The position numbers and the translations under genes are program-made. Shown here piece by piece: positions 1-9,523 of a stretch of DNA of 64,000 nt. Where the stretch lies: contig NZ_BCYO01000021.1 of NCBI RefSeq assembly GCF_001598235.1, positions 1 through 64,000 on the forward strand, written 5' to 3'. The number at the start of each line of letters is the position of its first letter. The first letter of the stretch is position 1. The notes below the pieces were generated by a model. The model saw only the letters and a list, made by a program, of their open reading frames with translations, was not told where the DNA came from and searched no databases. Source of the DNA: Polaromonas jejuensis NBRC 106434 (GTDB lineage: Bacteria > Pseudomonadota > Gammaproteobacteria > Burkholderiales > Burkholderiaceae_C).

Positions 1-130
1 CTAAGCCAGTGCGTGGCGCTACATTGGAGGTCTTGCTGACGAGCCCTGCTGCTCGCAACGCGAGGAGCCGAGGAGACATTAAAAGCAATTACACAAGCAA
101 ACAAACATTCCACGAGGTGTTTTTTTGACA
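1..130. other. Window edge, no recognised gene
   Basis: No gene is recognised here. An open plus-strand frame enters from the window edge and stops with TGA at 126-128, directly before a terminator, so this could be the last 41 codons of a gene that starts outside the window. The encoded tail is basic and matches no family I know. It could equally be the 3' part of a non-coding transcript ending at the same terminator. Confidence 0.25.
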
Positions 131-159
131 AAAGCGCTGGTAACCCCAGCGCTTTTTTT
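131..159 (+). terminator. Rho-independent terminator
   Basis: A perfect 10-bp stem (131-140 pairs with 146-155) with a 5-nt loop is followed by a run of T. It would end transcription of whatever enters from the left edge and insulate the permease gene at 291. Confidence 0.85.
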
Positions 160-237
160 ATGCCCGCCAGGATTCAGCCATGGCACCGCCTGTTTCACCT
201 AAAAAGGCCAGCAGCCCTTTATTTACGGGCGTCACCA

Positions 238-261
238 GCTATCAATAGTGCAGCAAATAGC
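238..261. repeat. GCTAT...ATAGC mini-palindrome
   Basis: GCTAT at 238-242 faces ATAGC at 257-261. It is a looser copy of a small inverted repeat found at several intergenic sites in this window. It lies just upstream of the ribosome-binding site of the permease gene. Confidence 0.4.
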
Positions 262-290
262 CCCCTGGAGGGAGTGAGACAATCCCCGGC

Positions 291-1049
291 ATGGAATTAT
301 TCTTTGTCTCGTTCGCCTCCCTGCTGGCCGGTTTTGTGGATGCCATCGTGGGCGGCGGCGGCCTGATTCTGGTGCCCACCCTGTTTGCCGTCTTTCCCAC
401 CACGCACCCCGCCACCCTGTTTGGCGTGAACAAGGGGGCCTCCATTTGGGGCACCGGCGTGGCCACGGTCCAATATGCCCGGCGTGTCAACATGCGCTGG
501 GCTGCGCTGCTGCCGGCCGCCGCGGCGGGATTTTGCGGCTCGCTGGCCGGTGCCTGGCTGGTGACCGTCATCTCGCCGGGCTTTTTACGCAAGGCCCTGC
601 CCTTTGTCTTGCTGGCGGTGCTGGCCTACACGCTGGTGAAAAAGGAGCTGGGCCGCCACCACACGCCGCGCTTCACCGGCCGCGCCGAAACGGCTGCGGC
701 CTGCTGCATTGGCCTGCTGCTGGGCTTTTACGACGGCTTTTTCGGCCCCGGCACCGGCAGCTTTTTCGTTTTTTTGTTCGTGCGCTGGCTGGGCTATGAC
801 TTCCTGAACGCCTCGGCCTCGGCCAAGCTGCTCAACACGGCCACCAACCTGGCGGCGCTGGCGCTGTTTGCGTACAAGGGCCATGTCTGGTGGCATTTCG
901 CCCTGACCATGGCCGTGGCCAATGTGGCGGGCAGCCTGCTGGGCACGCGGCTGGCGCTCAGGCATGGCGCGAGTTTTGTACGCTTGGTGTTTATCCTGGT
1001 GGTCAGCGCACTGATTTTGAAGACCGGCTACGACGCGTTCCTGCGCTGA
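291..1049 (+). CDS. TSUP (TauE/SafE) family membrane permease
   Basis: This 252-aa inner-membrane protein belongs to the TauE/SafE permease family, which exports sulfite, sulfoacetate or related organic anions; the substrate here is unknown. The sequence shows the family's glycine-rich N-terminal repeat (FVDAIVGGGGLILVP, near residues 15-30), the matching second half (LLGFYDGFFGPGTGSF, near 145-160) and about eight hydrophobic segments. A purine-rich Shine-Dalgarno stretch (GGAGGGAG) about 15 nt before the ATG supports the start. The gene stands alone and converges on the GH31 gene 11 bp downstream. A second, diverged copy of its last 39 codons lies 8.3 kb away at 9364-9481, so the locus was rearranged when the sugar cassette arrived. 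Confidence 0.9.
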   Translation: MELFFVSFASLLAGFVDAIVGGGGLILVPTLFAVFPTTHPATLFGVNKGASIWGTGVATVQYARRVNMRWAALLPAAAAGFCGSLAGAWLVTVISPGFLRKALPFVLLAVLAYTLVKKELGRHHTPRFTGRAETAAACCIGLLLGFYDGFFGPGTGSFFVFLFVRWLGYDFLNASASAKLLNTATNLAALALFAYKGHVWWHFALTMAVANVAGSLLGTRLALRHGASFVRLVFILVVSALILKTGYDAFLR

Positions 1050-1060
1050 GCCTGGGTTGC

Positions 1061-3484
1061 CTACAGCTTCAGGGTCAGTTGCCGCCACGGGCCCTCGGTG
1101 GCGTCCTGCACCAGCGTGGCCCCTGCAAAGCTGAGCATGCGCGCCCCGGCTGCGGGCAGTCGCAGCACCAGACTGTCTTGCACGGGTGGCCGTGCGCCTT
1201 CCCGGGCGACGGCAATGTGCAGGCGCTGAGGCGTGCACGTCACCTGCAGGCGCCACTGCCCATAAGCCCCGCCGCGCCAGGCCTGCGTGAGGCCGTCGTC
1301 TTCAAAACACGTGGCCTCGAACTGACCCTCGCCCTGGTACGGAAACACCTGGAAGCCGCGCAGGTCCTCGATCTGCCCGAAATGGATTTCGCCCAAGTTG
1401 AGCGGCACGGCGCAGCCTTCGCGCGCCAGCAGCGGCGGCGGGCCGTCCAGCGGTGCGTCCAGGCTCACCCACTGGCCAGCGGCCAGGTAGCGGGCGCTGT
1501 GCCAGTCGTACCAGCCCCCGGTGCCGGGCAGCCACACCCGGCGCTCGTGCTGGCCGGGCTCCACCACGGCCGCCACCAGCAGGTTGGGGCCGAGCAGCAT
1601 GTCGTCGTTTTCATCGAAGCAGCGCGCGTCTTCGGGGAAGTCGTGGTAGGTCGGCCGGATGATGGGCTCGTAGGCGCTGTGGTAGCGCCACACCAGGTCG
1701 TACAGGTAGGGCATGAGCCGGCAGCGCAGGTGGATCAACTCGCGGACCTGGGGCGTGACCTCGGGGTACATCCAGGGTTCGTTCACGGTCTTATCGTCGT
1801 TCCATGAATGAATGCTGAAGCGCGGCAGGAAGATGCCGTACTGCACCCAGCGTACCAGCAGCTCGGGGCCGGGCGCGGGGCCTGAGAAGCCGCCGATGTC
1901 GTGCCCGGTGTTGGACACGCCCGACATGGCCAGGCCCAGGCCCATGCGGATGTTGTAGCGCAGGGTTTCCCAGGCGGTGTAGTTGTCGCCCGACCAGGTC
2001 TGCACATAACGCTGCATGCCGGCCGCGCCCGAGCGCGACACGAGGTAGGGCCGGTCTTGCGGTGCGAATTCGGTTTGTGCGGCGTGCGAGGCCTGCATCA
2101 TCAGCAGGGTCTGCAGTGGCCGGGCTTCGCGCGCCGCGCGCGGCGTGCCGAAGCCGTGGACTCGCGCCTGGTCGCTCCAGATCTCGAATTCGTTGTTGTC
2201 GTTCCAGGTGGCGGGAATGCCGAACTGGAGCAGCTGCTCGGTGACCTGCCGCTTCCACCAGGCGATGGTCGCGGGGTTGGTGAAGTCGAGGTAGGCGCCG
2301 GTGCCGTCCCAGAACTGCACGGCGGTGGGCTGCCCGTCCGGGTCCTGCACCAGCAGGCCGGCCTGCCTGGCCTCTTCGAAGCGCGGGTGGTCGCGCAGCA
2401 GCGCGGGCTTGATGTTGGGCACCAGGCGCACGCCGCGGTCGAGGTAGCTCTGCACGAAGCGCGCCGGATCGGGGAATTTCTCGCGGTTCCAGTGGAACAC
2501 GTAGCGGCCGGGGCCGATGGAGGTGTAGCCCGAGGAGAGGTGAAACGAATCACAGGGGATGTCGTGCTCCGCGCAGCGCTCGAGGAACTCCCCCATGCGC
2601 TCCTGCGCGTTCGGCGCGTCGGTATAACTCATGGTCGAGCCGGAGTAGCCGAGCGCGTAGCGCGGCGGAAAGATCGGCCGGCCGGTGAGCCAGGTGTAGC
2701 GGCGGGTGATCGCGGCCGGGTCGGCACCGGCGATGTAGTAGAGGTCGAGGTCGCCGTGGTCGGCCACGAAGTAGCGGTAGTGGCCGTGGTAGTTGTCCAT
2801 CTCGCGGCCCATGTCGAAGCTGCAGTCGGACAGGGTGTCGTAGAACAGGCCATAACACAGGCTCGACAGGCCCGCGTCCTGCTCGACGCCCTTGCGGGTG
2901 ATGTAGAACGGGATGTGCTTGTACAACGGGTCGGTGCTGCGCGCGCTGTAACCCATGGGGTCGAGGTTGCACATGCGGTAGCGCTGGCCGGCGCGGTTGG
3001 CGTCGCCGGCGCGTTCCCCCAGGCCGAAATAGGCCTCGCCGCGATCGCGCTGCAGGTAGTGGTAGACGCGCTCGTCCCACCAGCCGAAGTTGTAGCTCTG
3101 GGTGGGACGGTCGGCGGCGGTGGCTTGCCACTGGCCGTGGTGCTGGCTTTCCCAGCGGCAGAAGAAGCCTTCGAGCGCGATGGTCAAGCGGACCGACTTG
3201 GTGGTGATGCGCAGCTGCGCGGCGTCTTGTGTCAGTTCGAAGGTCGGCAGGGAAAAGCCACTCACATCGAAGCGGTCGCGGCCTTCGACGGGCAGATTTT
3301 CCAGGCCCGGCGCGACCGTCCAGGTGCGCGGCATCTGCAACTGGCCTTGCGGCAGCACCAGTACGCGCACGATGTCTTCTTCAAGCACCCAGATGTGGGC
3401 CACGGCGCCGCCGGCGCTGTTCAGGACGAGGTGGTTGCCGCTGCGCGATTGCAGGGCGAATACGGGAGCTTGGTCGAGGCGCAT
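1061..3484 (-). CDS. Glycoside hydrolase family 31 (alpha-glucosidase-like)
   Basis: A predicted cytoplasmic retaining alpha-glycosidase of 807 aa. The GH31 nucleophile motif WNDNNE lies near residue 428 and the acid/base motif WSGDN near residue 499, both inside the (beta/alpha)8 barrel; an N-terminal beta-sandwich and C-terminal beta domains complete the usual GH31 length. Alpha-glucosidase is the best guess because the neighbouring importer resembles alpha-glucoside systems, but alpha-xylosidase or a sulfoquinovosidase-like activity cannot be excluded. It is the last gene of the ABC operon. I place the start at the ATG at 3484, 35 bp after the ATPase gene; a TTG at 3523 overlapping the ATPase stop would add 13 residues that look non-family. 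Confidence 0.88.
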   Translation of the reverse strand: MRLDQAPVFALQSRSGNHLVLNSAGGAVAHIWVLEEDIVRVLVLPQGQLQMPRTWTVAPGLENLPVEGRDRFDVSGFSLPTFELTQDAAQLRITTKSVRLTIALEGFFCRWESQHHGQWQATAADRPTQSYNFGWWDERVYHYLQRDRGEAYFGLGERAGDANRAGQRYRMCNLDPMGYSARSTDPLYKHIPFYITRKGVEQDAGLSSLCYGLFYDTLSDCSFDMGREMDNYHGHYRYFVADHGDLDLYYIAGADPAAITRRYTWLTGRPIFPPRYALGYSGSTMSYTDAPNAQERMGEFLERCAEHDIPCDSFHLSSGYTSIGPGRYVFHWNREKFPDPARFVQSYLDRGVRLVPNIKPALLRDHPRFEEARQAGLLVQDPDGQPTAVQFWDGTGAYLDFTNPATIAWWKRQVTEQLLQFGIPATWNDNNEFEIWSDQARVHGFGTPRAAREARPLQTLLMMQASHAAQTEFAPQDRPYLVSRSGAAGMQRYVQTWSGDNYTAWETLRYNIRMGLGLAMSGVSNTGHDIGGFSGPAPGPELLVRWVQYGIFLPRFSIHSWNDDKTVNEPWMYPEVTPQVRELIHLRCRLMPYLYDLVWRYHSAYEPIIRPTYHDFPEDARCFDENDDMLLGPNLLVAAVVEPGQHERRVWLPGTGGWYDWHSARYLAAGQWVSLDAPLDGPPPLLAREGCAVPLNLGEIHFGQIEDLRGFQVFPYQGEGQFEATCFEDDGLTQAWRGGAYGQWRLQVTCTPQRLHIAVAREGARPPVQDSLVLRLPAAGARMLSFAGATLVQDATEGPWRQLTLKL

Positions 3485-3519
3485 GGTCGGCTTCTCAGGA
3501 TTTGGTGGAGGCGTGACGC

Positions 3520-4521
<1,002 letters not shown>

Positions 4522-4643
4522 GAGAAAGTCCTATGGGGGTTGTTCCGTTTCTCAATCAATCGTGAACGCGAAGCCGAAGCGCAGACAGTACAGACGTACG
4601 GCAGGCGAAGGCGACAAAGTGCACGGTTGATTCAGGAATGGAG

Positions 4644-5687
4644 TTACTTCACACCGGCGCTGGCGATGCCGGTGGCGATGTACTTCTGCAAAAAGGTGAA
4701 GACCAGGCTGATCGGGATCAAGGTGATGACGGTCATGGCCAGCAGGTAATGCCACTGCGTGTTGAGTTCGCCCTGGAAGGCGTTGAGCGCGAGCTGCAGG
4801 GTGAAATGTTCCGACTTGGACAGCACGATCAACGGCCAGAGGAAGTCGTTCCAGCGCCACATGAAGGAGAAGATGGCCAGCACCGCCATGGCCGGCGCGG
4901 CCAGCGGCAGGATGATCTTCCAGTAGATGCGCCATTCGCTGGCGTTGTCCATGCGCGCGGCCTCCAGCAGTTCGTCGGGAATGGTCAACATGTACTGGCG
5001 CAGCAGGAACACGCCGGTGGGCGTGGCCACGGCAGGCAGGATCACGCCCCACAGGTTGTTCAGCAGGCCCATGCCCGAGATCACCAGGAAGGCCGGCACC
5101 AGGATGATGGTGGGCGGGATCATCAGGGTGGCGATGATCAGCACGAACACCGTCTTCTGGCCGGTGAACTGGTATTTGGACAGCGCGAAGGCCGCCATCG
5201 AGTTGAACAGCAGCGTGATGAGGGTGGCGACCACGGTGATGAACACGCTGTTCCACAGGTAGGTGCCGAAGGCGAACTTGCCGAACAGCTCGGTGTAGTT
5301 GCCGCCCGCGAACTTGAGCGCATTGACCGGCTGGCGGTCATTGATGTTGACGCGGATTTCGGTCTGCGGCTGCTGCGGGTCGACCATGGTGGCCATGATG
5401 CCGATGCGGCGCACCTGGGCCAGTTCACGCGTCTGGCCTTGCTCGTCCTTGGCCAGGAACAGCGGCAGGGGTTTCTCGTGGCCGGCCACCACCACCTCTT
5501 TCTGGCTGTAGGGCAGGAAACTCGGAGGGAACTGGGTCAGCGCGCTTTCGGTCTTGAAAGACGACATGACCAGCCACAGCACCGGGCCGAACATCACGAT
5601 CAGGCCCATCAGCAGGTAGGCGTAGGACAGCCAGTCCGTCCAGTGCAAACGGTTGCGGCCGCGGGTACGGGTGAGGAAATTCGCCAT
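4644..5687 (-). CDS. Carbohydrate ABC transporter permease (MalG/AglG type)
   Basis: An inner-membrane permease of 347 aa. The EAA loop that contacts the ATPase is present (EAARMDNASEWRIYWKIILP, near residue 250), with six hydrophobic segments. Between the first segment and the conserved core is a long hydrophilic, presumably periplasmic stretch of about 100 residues; an enlarged loop at this place is a feature I associate with AglG-type alpha-glucoside permeases rather than short MalG proteins. It lies 21 bp after the other permease gene and is its expected heterodimer partner. Confidence 0.9.
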   Translation of the reverse strand: MANFLTRTRGRNRLHWTDWLSYAYLLMGLIVMFGPVLWLVMSSFKTESALTQFPPSFLPYSQKEVVVAGHEKPLPLFLAKDEQGQTRELAQVRRIGIMATMVDPQQPQTEIRVNINDRQPVNALKFAGGNYTELFGKFAFGTYLWNSVFITVVATLITLLFNSMAAFALSKYQFTGQKTVFVLIIATLMIPPTIILVPAFLVISGMGLLNNLWGVILPAVATPTGVFLLRQYMLTIPDELLEAARMDNASEWRIYWKIILPLAAPAMAVLAIFSFMWRWNDFLWPLIVLSKSEHFTLQLALNAFQGELNTQWHYLLAMTVITLIPISLVFTFLQKYIATGIASAGVK

Positions 5688-5708
5688 CGCTCGATCCTTG
5701 TTTCTCGC

Positions 5709-6698
5709 TTATTTCTTCACTTTGCCGGCGTCGCCGGCCTTGGACAGCCGCAGCTGCGCCAAGGTCAGGCCCATCAGGCCGACGGCCAGGATCAGCGAGG
5801 CCGCAGCCGCCAGGCCGTAGAGGTGGATCTGCTCGGCAAAACCCGTCTGGTAGATGTACTGCACGATGAAGGTGGTGGCCGAGCCCGGGCCGCCGCCGGT
5901 GAGCACGAAGGCTTCGTCAAAGGTTTGCACCGCGCGGATCATCACCAGCACCAGCACCACGATCAGGTTGGGCATCAGCAGCGGCAGGGTGATGCGCGTC
6001 AACACGCGCCACGGCGGGGCGGCATCCATCTCGGCGGCCTCGTACACGTCCTTCGGGATGGCCTGCAGGCCGGCCAGCAGGATCAGGGTGTAGAAACCCA
6101 TGTGGGCCCAGATCGACACCACCACCACCCAGAAGAAGGCCCACTGGCGGTCCAGCAGCCAGTCCATCGGCGTGCTCCCCATGGCCACCAGGCCGGCGTT
6201 GAACACACCCTGGCTTTGCAGCAGCCATTTCCAGATCAGCGCCACCACCACGGGCGACAGCAGTACGGGATAGAAGAACACGCCGCGCCAGAAGCCGCGG
6301 CCGATGATCTTGCGGTTCAGCACCAGGGCCGTCACCAGCGAGAAGAACACCATCAACATCACTTGCATCAGGCTGAACTGGACGGTGTTGAAGATAGAGC
6401 GCCAGAAAATGTCGGTGCGGCAGGTCTGCAGGTCGGCGTAGTCGCGGCATTCGAGCAGGATGGAGAAATTCTCCAGTCCGGTGAATGGGCGCTGCGTGGG
6501 CAGCAGATTCACGCCGCCAGTGACCACGTACACGAGGTTCACCACGATCGGCAGGAAGGTGAAGATGCTGATCACCACCAGGTTGGGCCCGACGAAGAGC
6601 CAGCCGATGCGCGAGGCACCGAGCCATTTCTGGCCCAGCCGGAAGACCGGCTCGAACAGGTTGAAGCAAAAGCCCAGCAGGCTGGAAAACACCGACAT
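5709..6698 (-). CDS. Carbohydrate ABC transporter permease (MalF/AglF type)
   Basis: The 329-aa inner-membrane permease carries the EAA loop (EAAEMDAAPPWRVLTRITLP, near residue 225) and the conserved GGGPGSAT segment just after it, both typical of MalF-type sugar permeases. An N-terminal cytoplasmic and hydrophobic region precedes the transport core, with a small periplasmic loop holding two cysteines (near residues 78 and 87). It sits between the solute-binding protein and the second permease, 58 bp after the former. The substrate is inferred only from context to be an alpha-glucoside. Confidence 0.9.
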   Translation of the reverse strand: MSVFSSLLGFCFNLFEPVFRLGQKWLGASRIGWLFVGPNLVVISIFTFLPIVVNLVYVVTGGVNLLPTQRPFTGLENFSILLECRDYADLQTCRTDIFWRSIFNTVQFSLMQVMLMVFFSLVTALVLNRKIIGRGFWRGVFFYPVLLSPVVVALIWKWLLQSQGVFNAGLVAMGSTPMDWLLDRQWAFFWVVVVSIWAHMGFYTLILLAGLQAIPKDVYEAAEMDAAPPWRVLTRITLPLLMPNLIVVLVLVMIRAVQTFDEAFVLTGGGPGSATTFIVQYIYQTGFAEQIHLYGLAAAASLILAVGLMGLTLAQLRLSKAGDAGKVKK

Positions 6699-6756
6699 AC
6701 CGACTCCTATCCATCACCCCGACCGGGCCCGCCATGCATCGGGCTTTTGCTCCCGT

Positions 6757-8070
6757 TCATTTCTCGGCCTGCTTGACCGCTTCGGTCATGTCCGCGCTGA
6801 TCTTGGTGACGGCTTCGTCCACGCTGATTTCACCCACGATGGCCTGGGTGACGCGGGTCACGGTGGGCAGCATCAGGGCGCGGTTGTACTTGTAGCCCTG
6901 CAGGGCATAGGCCGCCGGCGCCAGCGTTGCGGTGCCGCTGGTGAATACGCCGAGCGCCGCTTGCGCCGCAGGACCTGCGGAGGGGTAGCTCACGCCCTTC
7001 TTGGCGACACCCGCGTGGGCCGGGATGTTGTTGGTCCGGGAGACGAATTCGGCGACGTTGGCTTCCTGCGCCATGAAGTCGAGGAACTGGCCCACCTCCT
7101 TGGGCGACTTGGTGGTCTTCAAGGCCACCCAGGCGGCGCCGCCGGGCATGCCGGAGCAGGCGGCCGGGCCGCACGGATTGGGCGCGGCCACCCAGTCGAA
7201 CGCATTGCCGATTTCTTTTTGCATGCGGTTGATCTGCCAGGAGCCCGACAGGATCATCACCAGCCGGCCGTTCTTGAACTCGCCCACGGTGTCGGCATAG
7301 CTGGAGCCACCCGAGCCGCCCCACACGTCCTTGAGCATGGTGCCGTCCTTGTGCCAGCCGACGAACTTGCCCACCGCGGTCTTGTAGCCCGGGTCCAATG
7401 CCAGGTTGCCCTTGGCGTCGAAAATCTTGGCGCCGTAGCTGATGGCCGGTCCGGCGAAGCGGTGGCCGGAACGGTCCCAGGCCATGGCCGCCGGCGTCTG
7501 GGTTGCCTTGGCCACTTTGCGGCTGGCGTCCACCCACTCTTCCCAAGTGGCTTTCGGGCCGGGCATTGGCACCTTGGCTTGTTCAAACAGCGTCTTGTTG
7601 ACGAACGGGCCGGTCATGGTCAGCTGCGACAGGAAGCCGTAGATGCCCTTGTCGCCCGCCTTGTTGCGCATCCAGGGCAGGGTGCTGCCGAAGTTGGCTT
7701 CCCAGTACTTGCGGTCTTTCACGTAGGGGCCTATGTCGAGGTAGTTCTTCGACAGGCCGCCGATTTCGGCCACGCGCGCGATGTCGGGCCCCTGCCCCGC
7801 AGCGAGCTGGATCGGCAACTGCTCGACGACCGTCTTGTAGGGCACCACGTCCAGGATCACCTTGGCGCCGGCATGCTGGGCTTCATAACGCTTGATGAGC
7901 TCGGCCGTGACGTCGCATTCATTGCCATCCTGGTAGCACATGACGCGGATGTCAGCGAACGCGGCGGCAGGCAGCACGGCAGCGGCCAGGCCCAGCACGC
8001 CCACGCCGAAGGCGGCTTTGACAGGACGCGGCACGATGGATGGGCGCAAAGTATTGGAATGGAGCTTCAT
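6757..8070 (-). CDS. Sugar ABC transporter solute-binding protein
   Basis: The 437-aa periplasmic receptor is the first gene of the sugar operon. A basic N-terminus and a hydrophobic stretch ending near AAAFA-D (about residue 40) form a signal peptide; the mature part reads like family 1 extracellular solute-binding proteins (GQGPDIARV, then a conserved tryptophan-rich C-terminal lobe). The ribosome-binding site GAAAGAGG lies about 9 nt before the ATG. An operator-like palindrome at 8155-8168 lies 85-98 bp upstream of the start codon, where LacI-family repressors commonly act. Confidence 0.9.
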   Translation of the reverse strand: MKLHSNTLRPSIVPRPVKAAFGVGVLGLAAAVLPAAAFADIRVMCYQDGNECDVTAELIKRYEAQHAGAKVILDVVPYKTVVEQLPIQLAAGQGPDIARVAEIGGLSKNYLDIGPYVKDRKYWEANFGSTLPWMRNKAGDKGIYGFLSQLTMTGPFVNKTLFEQAKVPMPGPKATWEEWVDASRKVAKATQTPAAMAWDRSGHRFAGPAISYGAKIFDAKGNLALDPGYKTAVGKFVGWHKDGTMLKDVWGGSGGSSYADTVGEFKNGRLVMILSGSWQINRMQKEIGNAFDWVAAPNPCGPAACSGMPGGAAWVALKTTKSPKEVGQFLDFMAQEANVAEFVSRTNNIPAHAGVAKKGVSYPSAGPAAQAALGVFTSGTATLAPAAYALQGYKYNRALMLPTVTRVTQAIVGEISVDEAVTKISADMTEAVKQAEK

Positions 8071-8154
8071 ATGTCTTGCCTCTTTCTTGCTGTGTAGGGT
8101 TTAGCGGACCATGGCATGGTGCGACCTGGAACTGGATGGTGCGAGATTTTCTTC

Positions 8155-8168
8155 TGTTATCGTTAACA
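8155..8168. promoter_or_regulatory. Predicted LacI-family operator O1
   Basis: The 14-bp site TGTTATCGTTAACA has perfect half-sites TGTTA and TAACA around a central CG, the classic LacI/GalR-family layout. It lies upstream of the solute-binding-protein gene in the divergent intergenic region. The second site at 8277-8290 has the same half-sites. Confidence 0.7.
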
Positions 8169-8275
8169 TACCGGGTAATACTAGCGCCCATGCCTCACTA
8201 GAAAACAGAGGGTTTACCCCTATATTTAGGCTTGTTTCGCAAGAAAATGGCGGTGTACCGGCTTGTTTACCAACA

Positions 8276-8291
8276 TTGTTATTGATAACAA
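8276..8291. promoter_or_regulatory. Predicted LacI-family operator O2
   Basis: TTGTTAT and ATAACAA form a perfect 7-bp inverted repeat around a 2-bp centre, containing the same TGTTA-N4-TAACA half-sites as O1. It is 42 bp upstream of the LacI-family start codon, suggesting autoregulation. The two centres are 122 bp apart, a spacing compatible with looping by a tetrameric or paired repressor. Confidence 0.65.
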
Positions 8292-8332
8292 TCATGACTG
8301 AATGGTCCGGCTTTCTGGTACACAATCTCTCC

Positions 8333-9328
8333 ATGTCGCAAGCCTTCACTGTTCACGATATCGCCCGGCTCGCCGGAGTGTCCGCCATGACGGTTTCGCG
8401 CGCCCTCAACCATCCGGAGCGGGTATCACCCGCACTGCTGGCCCAGGTGCTGGAAGTGGTGCGCCGCACGGGTTTTGTGCCCAACGGCATGGCTGGCGGC
8501 CTGCGTTCATCGCGTGCGCGCCTGGTCGCGGCGGTGCTGCCCACGCTGGTGGGACCGGTGTTCCAGGAGACCATCCAGTCGCTCAACCAGACGCTGGACG
8601 CTCATGGCTACCAACTGATGATTGGACAAAGCGGCTACAACGAATCACGCGAAGATGCACTGCTCGACGCCATCATCCGCCGCCGACCTGACGGCATCGT
8701 GCTCACCGGCATCATGCACTCTGCCGCCGGCCGCCGCCAGTTGCTCGCCTCGGGCATCCCGGTGGTGGAAACCTGGGACTTGACGCCCACACCGATCGAC
8801 ATGCTGGTCGGCTTCTCGAACGAGGAAATCGGCGCCTCGGCATGCGCCTACCTGCAGCAGCGGGGTTACCGCCGGCCGGCACTGATCTGTGGCGGCGACG
8901 AGCGGGCACAGCGGCGGGCCGCTGGCTTCCAGCGCATGGCCCGCACCCTGGGTTGGGAGGCCGAACTGCCGGTTTATCTCGCACCCGCCCCCGCCACCCT
9001 CGCCTCTGGCCGGGCCGGGCTGTCGGATCTGTTGGCCCGCGCCAGCGGCATCGATGCGGTGTTCTGCAGTTCCGACATGCTGGCGCTGGGCGTGCTCATC
9101 GAGGCTCAGGCACGCGGCTTGGCCGTGCCCCAGCAGTTGGCCATCGTGGGGCTGGGGGATCTGGAATTTGCCGCCAGCCTGCAGCCGGCGCTGACCACGG
9201 TGCGCATTGACGGCACCCGCATTGGCCAGACGGCGGCGCACTACATCATTGACCGCGCCGAGGGCCATGCCATCGCCCAGCCCATCGTTGATATCGGCTT
9301 TACCATCGTCGAACGCGCCACGGCTTGA
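8333..9328 (+). CDS. LacI-family transcriptional regulator
   Basis: A 331-aa DNA-binding regulator, the probable local repressor of the sugar cassette. The N-terminal helix-turn-helix reads FTVHDIARLAGVSAMTVSRAL (residues 4-24) and is followed by a hinge helix and a periplasmic-binding-protein-like effector domain, the usual LacI architecture and length. The start is the ATG just before this helix-turn-helix; an open frame extends 74 codons further upstream but crosses both operator palindromes and shows no conserved protein. The gene is divergent from the ABC operon. Confidence 0.92.
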   Translation: MSQAFTVHDIARLAGVSAMTVSRALNHPERVSPALLAQVLEVVRRTGFVPNGMAGGLRSSRARLVAAVLPTLVGPVFQETIQSLNQTLDAHGYQLMIGQSGYNESREDALLDAIIRRRPDGIVLTGIMHSAAGRRQLLASGIPVVETWDLTPTPIDMLVGFSNEEIGASACAYLQQRGYRRPALICGGDERAQRRAAGFQRMARTLGWEAELPVYLAPAPATLASGRAGLSDLLARASGIDAVFCSSDMLALGVLIEAQARGLAVPQQLAIVGLGDLEFAASLQPALTTVRIDGTRIGQTAAHYIIDRAEGHAIAQPIVDIGFTIVERATA

Positions 9329-9363
9329 GGCCGGTCACCACGCCACGCCTGCGTCTTGCCGGA

Positions 9364-9481
9364 CAGCCTGATGGGCACGCGCATGGCGCTCAGGCATGGT
9401 GCCGCATTTGTGCGCGTGGTGTTTATCCTGGTGGTCAGCGCGCTAATCCTGAAAACCGGGTTTGACGCCTTCCTGAAATAG
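9364..9481 (+). pseudogene. 3' remnant of a second TSUP permease gene
   Basis: These 118 bp encode the last 38 residues and stop of a TSUP permease, with 32 of 38 residues identical to the C-terminus of the intact permease ending at 1049 and about 78% nucleotide identity by my alignment. No start or upstream coding region is attached. The fragment ends 42 bp from the mrdA stop and has the same orientation as the intact gene. It marks the right edge of the inserted sugar cassette and is probably the displaced tail of the original gene. Confidence 0.85.
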
Positions 9482-9523
9482 CCGGGCCCGGCAGCAGCGG
9501 CCGTTCGGGCCCTTGTTCGCGCC

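Noticed and set aside
8111..8332. An N-terminal extension of 74 codons on the LacI-family regulator
   Set aside because: It crosses both operator palindromes, and the helix-turn-helix begins right after the ATG at 8333.
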